Below, in pieces: positions 10,518 through 21,430 of a stretch of DNA of 40,000 nt. The stretch's first letter is position 1; each line of letters opens with the position of its first letter. Made by a program: the position numbers and the translations under genes. The notes under the pieces are model-generated. The model saw nothing but the letters and a program-made list of their open reading frames with translations, was not told the DNA's origin and searched no databases. Source of the stretch: Cryptococcus deneoformans JEC21. Its lineage: Eukaryota > Basidiomycota > Tremellomycetes > Tremellales > Cryptococcaceae. Location of the stretch: positions 150,121 through 190,120 of the forward strand of contig NC_006691.1 in assembly GCF_000091045.1 (NCBI RefSeq), given 5' to 3'.

Positions 10518-11114
10518 TCGCCCGCACTTCTGGTATGGGCGTGTATATATTGGGCGGAGCGGTATGCGTATATAGAGAGCAAGGTTGTAAAATCAAAAGA
10601 AGAAAGATATAAGTGTGGATTTGTTTTGATAAAGACAACTTCAAGGACAATTAACGCGGACCTGATGACGACGGCGCCCTTTCCGGCATTGTCAAAGACC
10701 TTGTTGATGAGAGTAACGTTACATCCCGCAGCCCCGATATTCCAGTCTTGCCATACTGACTGTTTACAGAGTACAACTTACTTACCTCGTAGGCAAAGCC
10801 TCTGCATAGATATTGCAAACATTAAGACATATATACACCGCATTTGAAGCGAAAGCCATCCCATCAATCACGCATCGGGCATAAATCATGGACCAATCAG
10901 GCGTAGAGCCGTTCACCAGCAAACAGGCTATACCCACTAATGTTGTCACGTTCAAAGGTGATTGATACGTTCTGGGTTTTGTTAACATCGTTTCTGTGAA
11001 TTTCGGTATTGACAGATGCCTTTTAGGACGACGGATACCGGCGAGGATAGACCCCGAGGCTGTAAGTTCTCAACCAGACTTTCAGTTCGAACGGAATGGA
11101 GTAGTTTAGCAAGC

Positions 11115-11145
<31 letters not shown>

Positions 11146-11163
11146 ACTTATATCGTCGAGGTC
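10518..11163. promoter_or_regulatory. Divergent intergenic region between BTN1 and the ELMO gene
   Basis: This 646-base gap lies between two genes transcribed away from each other and should hold both promoters. A minus-strand open frame at 10782-10988 is hydrophobic, but it needs an intron of about 26 bases to continue and matches nothing I know, so it is not called. Confidence 0.5.
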
Positions 11164-11209
11164 ATGGCAGCATCCTTTGCTACCGAGGAACATCATATTA
11201 CCCTCTGTC

Positions 11210-11240
<31 letters not shown>

Positions 11241-11356
11241 AAACAATCTGCCGAGCAAAGTGTACAATCACGACACTCTAAAGTGAGCACTGGTATTATA
11301 CCTGCTGTATGGTAAATATTGACAAGGAGTACTGTCCCAGGCTCTGTGCTTCGCCA

Positions 11357-11388
<32 letters not shown>

Positions 11389-14300
11389 TAAATCTACCCG
11401 TCGCAGATCATTAGCAGAGTCTACGCCCGATACCCCGCCAGCGGAAGATGTTCTTCCCCTCAAATTGGCTCTCTTCAATTTCCAGAAGTTTGTCAGCGAA
11501 GAAGAATTTACTGCAGAATTTTTACTCAAGGGAGGCATGCGAACATTGGTCAAGATTTTGGAGTCGGAAAATGGTTTAACGGGAAATACTCTCGCTGTAA
11601 GACTTCAACTCACTCCTGTCACGTTGGCGCGATTGCTTACTGACCTTACTATGCAGTATGCTCTCCAAGGCATAAGAGGTGTTCTTGAATATGAATCAGC
11701 CTGGGCAGATCTTACGGATACCTTTATCACCCGTATCTTACTCTTACTCATCTACGCTACCCAGCCCAACGTCCTAAGACCTGCAACAGCCATCATTCGT
11801 AAACTAGTAATCTCTCGTCTATCCTCTTCCCATCATGATAACCCACCAGAACTCTTAATTTCGGCATCGACAAAAGCTCCAGGACTCAAGCCTGGATTGG
11901 GGCCTGGGCCGCGACACGATGTGATTGGAGGTAAAAATCGAGCGAAACGCAAATCTAGAGAACTGACCCCCGCGGAGAAAGATCAGCACCACCATTATAA
12001 AGGTCATTCGTTATACGGCTTCGATAAATTGTACATTTTAATCAAACAACTCAACATTGTATCATCAGGTGAAGATGAAGGATCAGTCGCCAATGCCGAG
12101 TATCTTTTCAAAATACTTGTCAAAAGGCTAGAAGGTACAGGTGACTTGGAGCTAGTTGCACAAAGGTGAATGATACCGTGATTACCTTTTGTAGGAGTAG
12201 AAGCTTATTGTTGAAAACAGTCTTGGTTTGATCAATGCTTGTCTGAGATCAGGAAATCAAGAAGGTAGCAGGCAGTATAACGAACTTGTATGGATCTTGG
12301 AAAAATTGGGGATCTGCAGATATGTCTCTGTGCGTCCCTCCTATGTCTCTATCATCTCCGTTCCTCGTTACTAACTATTCATTCAATCGAAAATTCCCAA
12401 AAAAATAATCAAATGTTATACAGCGCTTAATACCAACAAGCACAAATAACATCATCTCTCCGCATATTCTCGATTTCCAATCCCGTCTCTGCGTTATACT
12501 GCAACACAAGCGTCTACGATCCGTGCGGCCGGGACAGTATAAAGAGCATGAAAAGATGTTGAAAGATATATGGGAGGCGGGAAAATTGGGAGAGTTGGCC
12601 AAAAAAATAGGGGGAGAAGCCGGAGATGGGGGCTGGGAGGCGATGAGCGGTGGTCAACTTGGGATGAGTACGGGGGCCGGACTGGGAGCAGAGCCCGGAA
12701 CGGGAATGGGAAAGTTTGGGCTAGGTTTAGGAGAGATAGATAGAGGGGTGAAAGGATGGTGGATGATTGGATTAGGCGAAGAAGACCAGGATGGAGTGTT
12801 GGGTGAGGGTGCGATGTTTAGGGATGTAGGTGAACTGGGTTTAGAGTGTCTGGTAAGAACCGGAATCGCTTTTTCAGTGCGTGTCCAAAGCATGACTGAT
12901 GTACTTGGGGTTTAGCACTGGTTTGCGACCCATGAAGAGAGGTTTAACAACGTGAGCACTGTATACTCACTCCCCAAGAGGGGGAGGTCTGGCATAATAT
13001 TGATGTCGATTTATCTCCCGTAGCTTGTGATGGAACAACAAGCCAAACCTGCTGAAAGGCGATGTCCCATCGGCAAAGCGAGGTATGTCCATATCACCCA
13101 ACCATACCTGATCTGGCCTCAACTGAACTGGTCCATCTTCAGCGCCGAATGTGTCAAGCTGCTTTGTGAGCATTACAAGATCTCGCAGGCCGGCACAGGC
13201 CATCACGCACCTACCTCTTTCCAACTATTCCTGTTAAACTTCCCAAACTTGCACCATCTTGTTTTGAAGTTCTTCCTCAGGTGAGCTATTCTGAGTTTCA
13301 ACATTGTCTTTGGATTTGGAGCTGACAAATATTAAAGAATGTGGCAAGAGTCCAACTCATGCACCCCCGACTTCTATCGCCTCACCCATCTCATCCGCTC
13401 GCATCTCACCCTCACCCTTTCTCCTACTACCACGTCCCTCATCGCAACCACTGCCAATACCACTCGTTCCTCTTCCTCACAAACTACCTCTATCGATGAG
13501 CTCTTGCCCGAATTAAGCAAAAACTGGTTCCACCTGGAACAAGATTTTCTCACCACCGCTTATCGTACCATCCGTGATCGGCAGATGGATTTTTTGGAGA
13601 AAGAAGGAGGGATGATGCGGAGGAACGCGGTGAGAAGTTTGAAGAAAAAATTGGGGAAGGAGGTTTGGGATGTTGTTTGTGAACAGAGGGTGGGGTGCAT
13701 GTTGCAAGGTGGATGGTTTAATGCGGCGAGGTTGCTTGTACCGGGTATGGTTGTTATGGCGAAAGCGAATCCGAGTAAACCATTGAGATTTTTGCGTCTG
13801 GTAAGTTTTGAGTGTTTTCGTTTTTGTTATGGTTCGGTGCTTTTTAGATGAGAGCTGATGCGGAAGGGCGACGTTGTAGTCGGAGGACAGAAAGACGATT
13901 GCTTGGGACGATTTTGAGCAGCGATCCGGAAGTCCGTCTTTTGAATCTCTCACGCACCGCAGTGAGTCCTTTCTGTGCTCAGAGTATCGCCAGTCATTTG
14001 ATATCATGGTTCATATGCAGTCAAAATCTCTAGCATCTCTTCTGTCAAGCAAGAGACTAGCACTCCAGTCAACTCTCGCTCACCCAACCTCATATCCAAG
14101 CTGAGCTTCTCTCTCATCTCATCTCTACCAACCGCCACTGGTGTGACTTTGGAGAAAAGTTTGCTGGATTTGGATGCGATACATGCGGCGCAGCTTGCAG
14201 AATGGAGTGATGGGATAAAGGTATTGAAAGATGGCGGAATGACTAGTCAAGATTCTGCAAACTACATACAGGCAAGTTTGGTTTATACCCTAATTATCAG

Positions 14301-14495
14301 TCAGTACTGACTCCCGATGAAGATCTTGACAGAGTTGGCGTTGAACATCAGATTGTTGGATATCACCGGAGATGGTGTAGAGATTCCAGAAAACGTTGAT
14401 ATCGGGCCTGGTCAGTGTATTTTTTTGCAACGACTATTCTGCAAGCTGAATCACGGATAGCGCCTAGAAGCGTTGATTTTGTCTTTGCCAAATAA
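11164..14495 (+). CDS. ELMO/CED-12 family protein (Rac-GEF scaffold)
   Basis: Thirteen exons (11164-11282, 11341-11596, 11657-12165, 12221-12329, 12424-12852, 12916-12951, 13024-13082, 13143-13280, 13338-13800, 13880-13961, 14021-14271, 14323-14410, 14461-14495) join in frame to 857 residues. ELMO proteins pair with DOCK-type exchange factors to activate Rac and steer actin and polarity. The order fits the family: an N-terminal block LPSKVYNHDTLKLCASPTTE, helical repeats, an ELMO-domain stretch around LGLECLHWFATHEERFNN (about 468-486), then a PH domain from about residue 655 containing RKTIAWDDFEQ and KISSISSV, and a C-terminal LNIRLLDITGDGVEIPE matching the animal ELMO end. The intron after exon 11 has a GC donor (GCAAGT). 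Exon 6 is only 36 bases. The exon 9-10 join uses the GTAG acceptor at 13879, because the nearer AG breaks the PH frame. Confidence 0.88.
14272..14322 (+). other. GC-AG intron in the ELMO gene
   Basis: The donor is GCAAGT directly after exon sequence ending ACAG, the strongest known GC-donor context. The acceptor is AAG at 14320-14322. This join is in phase 0 and gives SANYIQILTELALNIRLL, continuous with the ELMO C-terminus. Confidence 0.8.
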
Positions 14496-15472
14496 CGTTC
14501 TGAGGGGACGATATATATGCTTATAACTGTACAGTATAGTTGTTAATTATACAATAATAATAGTTACACGGAGAAACTCTCTTAATAATATGTACATATC
14601 TTCCACCTCAAATTCAATATCACCACAGTGCCTGATCGCAATCAACGCAGAGCGCCATTCCCATAATGCACAGTAACTACTCAAGATCGTTACAGAAGAT
14701 ATATAGCCGAATTGGCCGGGACAATAGACGGTGAATCGGCAGGTTGTCTGACAGTTGAATTCCATTCAGATGAAATCTTCAGGATTCATGAAAAAGTGGA
14801 CTCAACCTCTGTTGAAAGATACAGTCTGACGTTCTACTCTGGTAACTGGCCTAACTACTACGGACTAGTAGTAATGTATCGTACAGACAGGACACGCATT
14901 TCTCCAAAATCCTGAATTTTAGTTGTCCACGAGACGAAGGCAGGATCCTCTTCTCGAGGAAAAAAGTAAGGATAAACGCCTTCCTTTTTGGCTTGAACAG
15001 GACCTGTTCCTGAACTGCGGAACTTCATTATTAGCCTGCCTCGGTGGGACCTTTTCCCCAGTCAAATACACTTTTCGGCCCTAAACCGGGCTCAGAATTC
15101 TTCATCGACCCGTCGCGCGGGACTCAATGCCGTAAAGAAGAAGCTTCATTTTGAGCATGATGGGGGGATTTTGGGTAACAATAATAATTTTGTTATCTAC
15201 TGGGAGATGGATTGTCGCACTGTAGTTACGTTGACATTCGACTTTCGATTTTTCAGGGTCTGGGTGCCCCATTGGCGTGGACTCCCCAACGGGGCCCAAA
15301 CAACACATCTTCCGTGGGCCATTCCTGGATCAGGTACCAAGTCGTCAGACATCACAATGTTGAACCCAATGAAGGTCAACATATAACTGTAACTGTAAGG
15401 CCACATGATGGCACTGCGAGGAAAAACTCACTAAGGCCACATCTGTTTCATCCCATTGACATCCACATCTAC
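14496..15472. other. Intergenic between the ELMO gene and the sugar permease
   Basis: This region of about 980 bases has no supported gene. It is the 3' flank of the ELMO gene and the promoter of the permease. It includes an A/T-rich stretch at about 14540-14600 and a G/C-rich patch at 15265-15300 with several CCCC/GGGG tetrads. A frame open from 15212 is in phase with the permease start but its translation is not permease-like. Confidence 0.5.
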
Positions 15473-17640
15473 ATGTCGAAGGACCCAACTGCCGCCGAGC
15501 AGGTGGTACTCGACCGCGTCAAGGGTGATATCGAAGACTACGATGATGTTGTCCAATCAGCGCGACAAGGTATGGAAAGCGAGAAATCGCTATCACTCAA
15601 GGAAAGTCTGAGACGCTATCCACGAGCGGTAGCTTGGTCCGTCTTGCTATCCACATCGCTGTAAGTGACCATCTGGGCCAAATCTTTTCTATTTGCAAAC
15701 AGCACTGATCGGTTGCACGTGTAGTGTTATGGAGGGTTTTGATGCCATCCTCATCAGTAACTTTTATGCTCTTCCTCAATTTGTCCAGAAATATGGTGTT
15801 GAGCTTGAAGATGGTTGGTCTATTACTGCCGCTTGGCAAGCAGGTCTCACCAACGGTGCCAACGTCGGTGAAATCATCGGTCTCTGCATAAATGGCTGGG
15901 CATCTGAGAGATTCGGTTATAAGAAGACAATGATCGGTGCCGTAGGTTGCTGCACATGTATACAAACCACGTGACGCTGATGTATACTTCAATGGCCCTT
16001 CCAGCTTATCATGATGATTTGTGCTATCTTTATTCCCTTCTTCGCGCAAAATATTCAGACCCTGCTGGCGGGTGAGATCTTACAAGGGTAAATCTCACGA
16101 AACATTTGATGTTTTTTGTCAAAGCTGACGCCTGTTTGCTCTCAGGATCCCCTGGGGTATCTTCCAGACTCTAACTACCGCATACGCCGCCGAAGTCTCT
16201 CCAGTAGCTCTCCGACCGTATCTGACGGCATATGTCAACCTCTGTTGGGTAATGGGTCAAATTATTGCTTCCGGAGTCCTTCGATCCGTTCTGTCAATGG
16301 AAGGGCAATGGGCTTATAGGCTACCCTTCGCTCTCCAGTGTGAGCACCCCGGCCAGAGAAAATGGCCGTCACTAACAACAACTTCGATCACAGGGATTTG
16401 GCCCGTTCCAATTTTAGTTGGCTGTCTTTTCGCCCCCGAATCACCTTGGTGGCAAGTACGAAACGGCCGACACGATGATGCTCGACGAACAATTCGACGG
16501 CTCTTTAGCAGCCCTTCTGATGAGGAGGTTGAGAACTCGCTCTCCCTCATGAAACACACCAACGCCATTGAAAAGACCATGGCCGAAGGTACTAGCTACT
16601 GGGATTGCTTCAAAGGTGTCGATCTCCGCAGGACAGAGATTGCGGCTGGAGCTTGGATGGTTCAGAATCTGTGTGGCGGTGGTCGGTCTTTGCCTTATGA
16701 GGTTTATGGGCCCCCGGCTGATGTACTTGTCTTTGGGTAGCATTTATGGCCTATTCTACTTTCTTCCTGGAGCAAGCCGGTCTCCCTATTACCCAGGCCT
16801 TTAACCTGTCCATTGCCCAGTACGCTCTCGGTATCTGCGGGACTGTTGTTTCATGGGTAGGTATTATTTCTTTGGATATAGATAATGAGCTAAAATGCCC
16901 CTTTGTTCAGATCCTTATGGGAAGTGTTGGCCGAAGAAGACTATATTTGGTCGGTCTCGCCGGCATGGTCGTCTTCCTTGTAATCATTGGAGCACTAGGC
17001 TTCGTTTCAGTCTCAAATTCGGGTGCTCAGTGAGTTCAGTCCTCGGGCTACTCGACGCTGATTGGCGCTTCTTCCTAGATGGGCTGTTGGGGCTTTGCTT
17101 CTAGTTTACACTGCATTATACGATGCTACTGTTGGTCCTGTTTGTTACACCATCGTCGGTGAAATTTCCTCAACTCGGCTCAGGGCCAAAACCGTTGCGT
17201 GAGTAGCAATTGATAATTGCCAATTTTTTTACTCTGTCTTTCAGTCACTGGCTAATCAACACCACCTCAATAGCATCGCTCGAATCGCATACGTCATCAT
17301 TGGTATCGTTAACGCTGTTATCATGCCTTATTTCCTCAACTCTGCGGAGTTGAATTGGGGTGCCAAGACCGGCTTTTTCTGGGGCGGGTTTGCTTTCCTA
17401 TGTCTCATCTGGACGTTCTTCAGGCTTCCCGAAGCCAAAGACAGGACATATGGCGAACTCGACGTCCTCTTTGAGAACAAAATCACTGCCAGGAAATTCG
17501 CTTCGACAACCGTTGATCAGTTCGCTGACCACGAAGGCCATTTTGACAATATTATTGCAGTCGAAACATTTGACGGAAAACTGTCTAGCAAACCTTCAAT
17601 CGCCCATGTGGAGTATTCCCTAACGGGTTTAGAAAAGTAG
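15473..17640 (+). CDS. MFS alpha-glucoside (maltose-type) sugar:H+ permease
   Basis: Nine exons (15473-15660, 15725-15941, 16005-16087, 16146-16339, 16394-16681, 16741-16856, 16911-17029, 17079-17198, 17274-17640) give 563 residues with no break in frame, the usual size of Mal31/Agt1-like carriers. It is a 12-helix plasma-membrane symporter of the sugar-porter family. Seen: VMEGFDAILISNFYALPQF in helix 1, GWASERFGYKKT as the sugar-porter motif after helix 2, LLAGEILQGIPWGIFQT in helix 4, the PESPWW motif before the central loop, and FRLPEAKDRTYGELDVLFE at the C-terminal end. The charged N-terminus (VLDRVKGDIEDYDD) also fits fungal alpha-glucoside permeases. No alpha-glucosidase or MAL activator lies beside it here, so the exact substrate is open. 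Confidence 0.93.
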
Positions 17641-17742
17641 ACGCTTGAGCAAAGCGAGATCATCAAGTTTTAACAGGCTGAATTCGAAGCAAGAATAGAC
17701 GAATTACATTTGTGGTAGTTTGCATCAGGGGATTTTTTATTT

Positions 17743-18477
17743 TTAATAGGTTTTCTCATTGGAACAAGTTGTACTGGGTAATTGAGTCATATGTACGTCG
17801 ATGTGCGTGACTATGCTTTTTAGTCTTAATCTCTGCAAGGTATCAAATTCTAACGGCAGAGGGGTTCCCGAGCTTTGGGCGGAAGGTTGAGATATGGACT
17901 GAGAAGTACTGGGATTTGAAGAAGCTGTAGACAAAGGTACTTCCGAATTCACTGCGGGTTGGGAACTAGCAGGCTCCGGTGTGGTCGGCCCTGAACAAGC
18001 AACCAAAAAGTTCGAAATGGATGCAGAGCTTGCCCTACAGAGTTAGGAGATCGGCTTCCTGATGACGAGGTTGCTACCGAAGAACTGACAAGTGGGTGCG
18101 AGCTGGTGGAGATTGAATTTGAGGGTTCGGCAGAAGTAGGATCAGCCCGAGAACTTAATTGGCTCTGCAGCCGCCGAGCTTAAGTGCTGTAGAGGGAAGA
18201 GATGTGATTTCTGCTGGACGCGGCGTTGCTTTGCTTTGGCAAAGAGGTTGTGTCGGATGATGTAGGTCCCAAGTTGATGCAACAGTGATGGAAGATTAGG
18301 AAGAGGAAGATGGTGAAGGTTCGAGAGAGGGAGACGAGGAAGGTTGGGCAGCCGGTTCAGGTGAGCGCGGTCGCAGAAGACGCAGATGGATCGTTAGATG
18401 ACGGCGCAGCCGATGATTGTTTATGAGGTGAAGCAGACGTAGAGGCAGTAGCAGATACAATGGTTGATGATACAGTA
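17743..18477 (-). pseudogene. Decayed Ser/Thr/Pro/Ala-rich coding tract
   Basis: The minus strand reads as Ser/Thr/Pro/Ala-rich protein nearly throughout, but in pieces that change frame. Examples are STIVSATASTSASPHKQSSA right after the acidic gene, PSSSPSLEPSPSSSS, PTSSDTTSLPKQSNAASS, DPTSAEPSNSISTSSHPLV, and a last piece ending at 17743 with PEPASSQPAVNSEVPLST. At least four frame changes or stops separate the pieces, and I found no intron set that joins them. The first piece lies one base out of frame with the end of the acidic gene upstream, so it may once have been that protein's tail. The alternative is chance composition. The function of the original protein is not recognisable. Confidence 0.45.
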
Positions 18478-19220
18478 CTATTCCTCATCCATATCTTCCA
18501 TGTCACCATCCAGATCTCTGGCTTCCACACCCTCTGCACCGTCCCCGAAATCATCATATTCGTCGGTGTCATCCATATCCTCTATACTGGCATCGAGATC
18601 TTGACCTCGCGCCTCATCGTCGTCTTCATCTGGTAAAGTGTTCACTGGAATAGCCATGGAGTTGTCTTCTTGGCGATGCTCATTATCTGGTTCTGAAGGA
18701 GATGGTGACTGATTGAGAAACTACGTTAAATACCGTTCACTCAAAGCAAATCAATTTACATACGGGAGCAGAGTCCATTTCCATCTGTGTCTGCCGTCTC
18801 CCGAAGGGTAATAGGAACCGATGGCCAAACATGTTTACGTTCATCTTTTACCCTATTTAGCACATATCGTTCACAATACCAAATTCAGCAACATACCTGC
18901 TCGTGCTCCAATACGTCCTCTTCTATTGCAACTTCCTCATCTTCTCTTCCCAGCATCATTCCTGCAGGATTCTTACCCATCAAAGCTCGTCTTTCAGCTC
19001 GTCTCATCAATTTGTTGATCTCATCTCTCTCTTTGCAATAATTCACACCACGAAGGGAAGATGTGCTGGGTCCAGCTTGGGGTTGCGGTTGAGGTTGATC
19101 GTTAGGAGGGTGCAAGAGAACGTGATTGAGGTGTCTGCGCGGCAAAAGCGGGTACGGGGAGAAGGAGTACAGGGTGTTTGGTTCGAGAGACGGGAATGGT
19201 GTTGATATGTCTAATATCAT
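18478..19220 (-). CDS. Acidic protein of unknown function
   Basis: Three exons (19220-18897, 18844-18764, 18720-18478) join in frame to 215 residues. I do not recognise the protein. The N-terminus runs PFPSLEPNTLYSFSPYPLLP, followed by a Gln-Pro repeat, then a basic helical segment RDEINKLMRRAERRALMGKN at about 65-90. The last 80 residues are strongly acidic (EDDDEARGQDLDASIEDMDD and similar) and end DMEDMDEE before TAG. The FPSL start plus a long acidic tail loosely recalls the Apc15/Mnd2 subunit of the anaphase-promoting complex, but the similarity is too weak to name it. The stop may be recent: one base out of frame, the sequence continues as Ser-rich protein. Upstream lies a 480-base gap to ATP11, on the same strand. 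Confidence 0.7.
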
Positions 19221-19701
19221 TGGTAATGGCTATTCCTTGACGTTCAAGTTGCAAGTATTCGATCGACTGATATAACGACGAAACGACTACCTACGAAGAA
19301 ACGAATGGTGAGAACAGCGGTAAACAGCGCATAAATAGGCAGGTTCCCCCTTTGTAAAAACATTTTACGTAAAATTATCAGCCTCCATCAACCTGTCCGT
19401 GCAACCGACGCTTTACTGAACCGCACGCATACTACGTATTTATAGTTACTTTGTTGATATTCGTCCTTTCTGCGTGTACGGATCAATTTGAACCGCACCA
19501 ACCCTACGACTGTGCAGCAACGCTTGACATGATAAATAAACCTCAATTTACTCCCAATCTACATCTACAGATGCTTATCGCACATCGTCCCCATTACCAT
19601 CATGCTATGTAATGAGGATCCCCTTAATGGGCTAGTCAAATGAAATCGAAATCAAAAGGCTTTGATGTGTCACATATGCATTTTGATGAACTTCTATCGG
19701 C
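19221..19701. other. Intergenic between the acidic gene and ATP11
   Basis: This is the promoter side of the acidic gene and the 3' flank of ATP11. I see no gene, repeat or clear signal in it. Confidence 0.5.
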
Positions 19702-20970
19702 TTATACCAAACCCCCATAAGCCATTTCCACCAAACCAGTCCAGTTCCATTCTTCAGGCCTTTCCCTAAACCCTCTCAATGCGTCTTGCCTCTTCAGTCT
19801 TTCATCCTTCTGCTTGGCCGACTCCCCTGGCACAGGAATATCAGTGCAATAGAACCTCTGCAAGGCCAAAGCCAACAACTGAGCTTGTTGCTGGGACAGC
19901 AAGAAACCTGGGTTAGCGAGACTCCCAGGAGGGCCAGAAGCGGATGCGGGGGAGATTTCGCCTCGCATAAGGACGAGAGAGTGGGTCTGGGCGAGGTCGG
20001 GGTAATGAGTCAAGACGAGGTAAGGTTGGGCCCATTCGCCAGACTTTTTAAATTCTTCTAGAGGAGTGAAGATAGCGGAGGTGGTTAAAGGTAAGGGTTC
20101 GGGATTAGGTTCGGAGGAAGGAGGGGAAGAGGCAGTAGGGGTCGGGTGGAAGAGCCACTGAAGGTAGAACATTTCGTACTCGTCGGTCTTCATCTCAGGG
20201 TGATTGGCAGCTTCAACGGGAGCTTCTGATAATCGAGGAAGGGGGATGACGAAGAAAGGGTTTTGTTTGGCGAGAGCGAGCATGGAAGCGTATGTGGATG
20301 CAGGGAGGGACGCAGAGAGGAATGAGTTGGAGAGGGTAGGGTGGGAAGTGTGATAGGCATTCCAGATTTGGGAGATGGCGTTAGTGTCGTGTGGGGTAAG
20401 GTGAATAAGAGGGAGATTGATAATGGATGACAGGGGCTATACGACAATAAGCGAGTATTACAGACCGTTCTAATCAGAAACAGCTCACCTTGATACCTGA
20501 CTTGTCACCCTCGGCCTGCGAAACCTCCTTCTTCTCCAACTTCTTCTTTCGCTCAGCTACGACCTTCTTCTCCACCGGATCCTCCTTGAGTTGCTTCTCA
20601 GCCTTGATTTTTTCTTCTGCAAGTCTAGCAGCTTCCTTGGCAGCATCAAGCTTGGGTTGAAGTACCTTCTTTTTGAGCTCTTCGATATCCTGGACGCCTT
20701 CCCTACGATCGAACACTCAGCGATTTCTCGGATAAATTAGCCAATGGGGATAGTTAGAACTCACTTTTCAGCAGCCTTTCTCAATTTATCAGCATATTTC
20801 TCTTCCATCAACTTCTTTTTTCTTTCAACTAACTCTCGAGGGTGGAGCTTCTCTTCAAGGTCGGAGAGGATATCACTTCGGCGAAGAGTGGTGGAGAGAG
20901 ATCGAAAGGGGAAACGAATTGGAGTAACAAGCGAGCGAGGCAAAGAGCGGGTAAGTGTTCTATATGCCAT
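19702..20970 (-). CDS. ATP11: Mitochondrial F1-ATPase assembly factor Atp11 (ATPAF1)
   Basis: Three exons (20970-20765, 20702-20489, 20436-19702) give 384 residues. Atp11 is a matrix chaperone that binds unassembled F1 beta subunits and stops them aggregating before the hexamer forms. The N-terminus is a good mitochondrial presequence: many Arg and Ser, no acidic residue in the first 30 (RTLTRSLPRSLVTPIRFPFR). A Lys/Glu-rich charged helix follows (about 45-135). The C-terminal domain has the family blocks LSSIINLPLIHLTPHDTNAISQIWNAYH, FFVIPLPR, EMFYLQWLFHP, ILTPLEEFK-like TPLEEFKKSGEWAQPYL, and LALQRFY near the end. Length is slightly above yeast Atp11 because of the charged linker. Confidence 0.92.
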
Positions 20971-21430
20971 TTTGAGATATCTCTTGTGCGGCTTCTAGGG
21001 GATCTGTCTAAGTTTAAATAGCTCTTTTTGCAGACGTTTCCAAATAGAGAAAATAGAGATTATGCGGAGTCGCGCTCGAAAGTATTCCGAGGACATCTTC
21101 AAGCATCTCGGAATTTTCTGATGACGCTGGAACATGACCGCATGAGTAGCCTTTGAATTACGTAAAAAGGTGGAGGTTAACTATCTGCTGTTTTGCATCC
21201 TGATTGAGTCAGGACGGAGCCAAAGTGAAAGATGGACAGCACAAATTCAGTACTGATTGATGCAGGAGTCAAATAGCTCTGGCAAAATGCCGGCAGTGGT
21301 ATCCCTACTAGTCTGTACCATTTATTTGACGCGGCGGCTAAAGAGCAGGCTATAGTAACATGAAAGTCCATGCGAAATCGATAACATCGTCTAGACAATC
21401 TGTATGTACTTTTCGTCTGACTCTCAGTCC
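20971..21430. other. Intergenic between ATP11 start and LEA1 stop
   Basis: This 460-base stretch is the ATP11 promoter side and the LEA1 3' flank. I see nothing else in it. Confidence 0.5.

Noticed and set aside
10650..10988. Small hydrophobic minus-strand gene between BTN1 and ELMO
   Set aside because: It needs an intron of about 26 bases, far below the local minimum, and has no family similarity.
13848..13879. Nearer acceptor for ELMO exon 10 at 13847
   Set aside because: It keeps an open frame, but the next exon then hits a stop and the PH-domain match RKTIAWDDFEQ is lost. The acceptor at 13879 gives a continuous PH domain.
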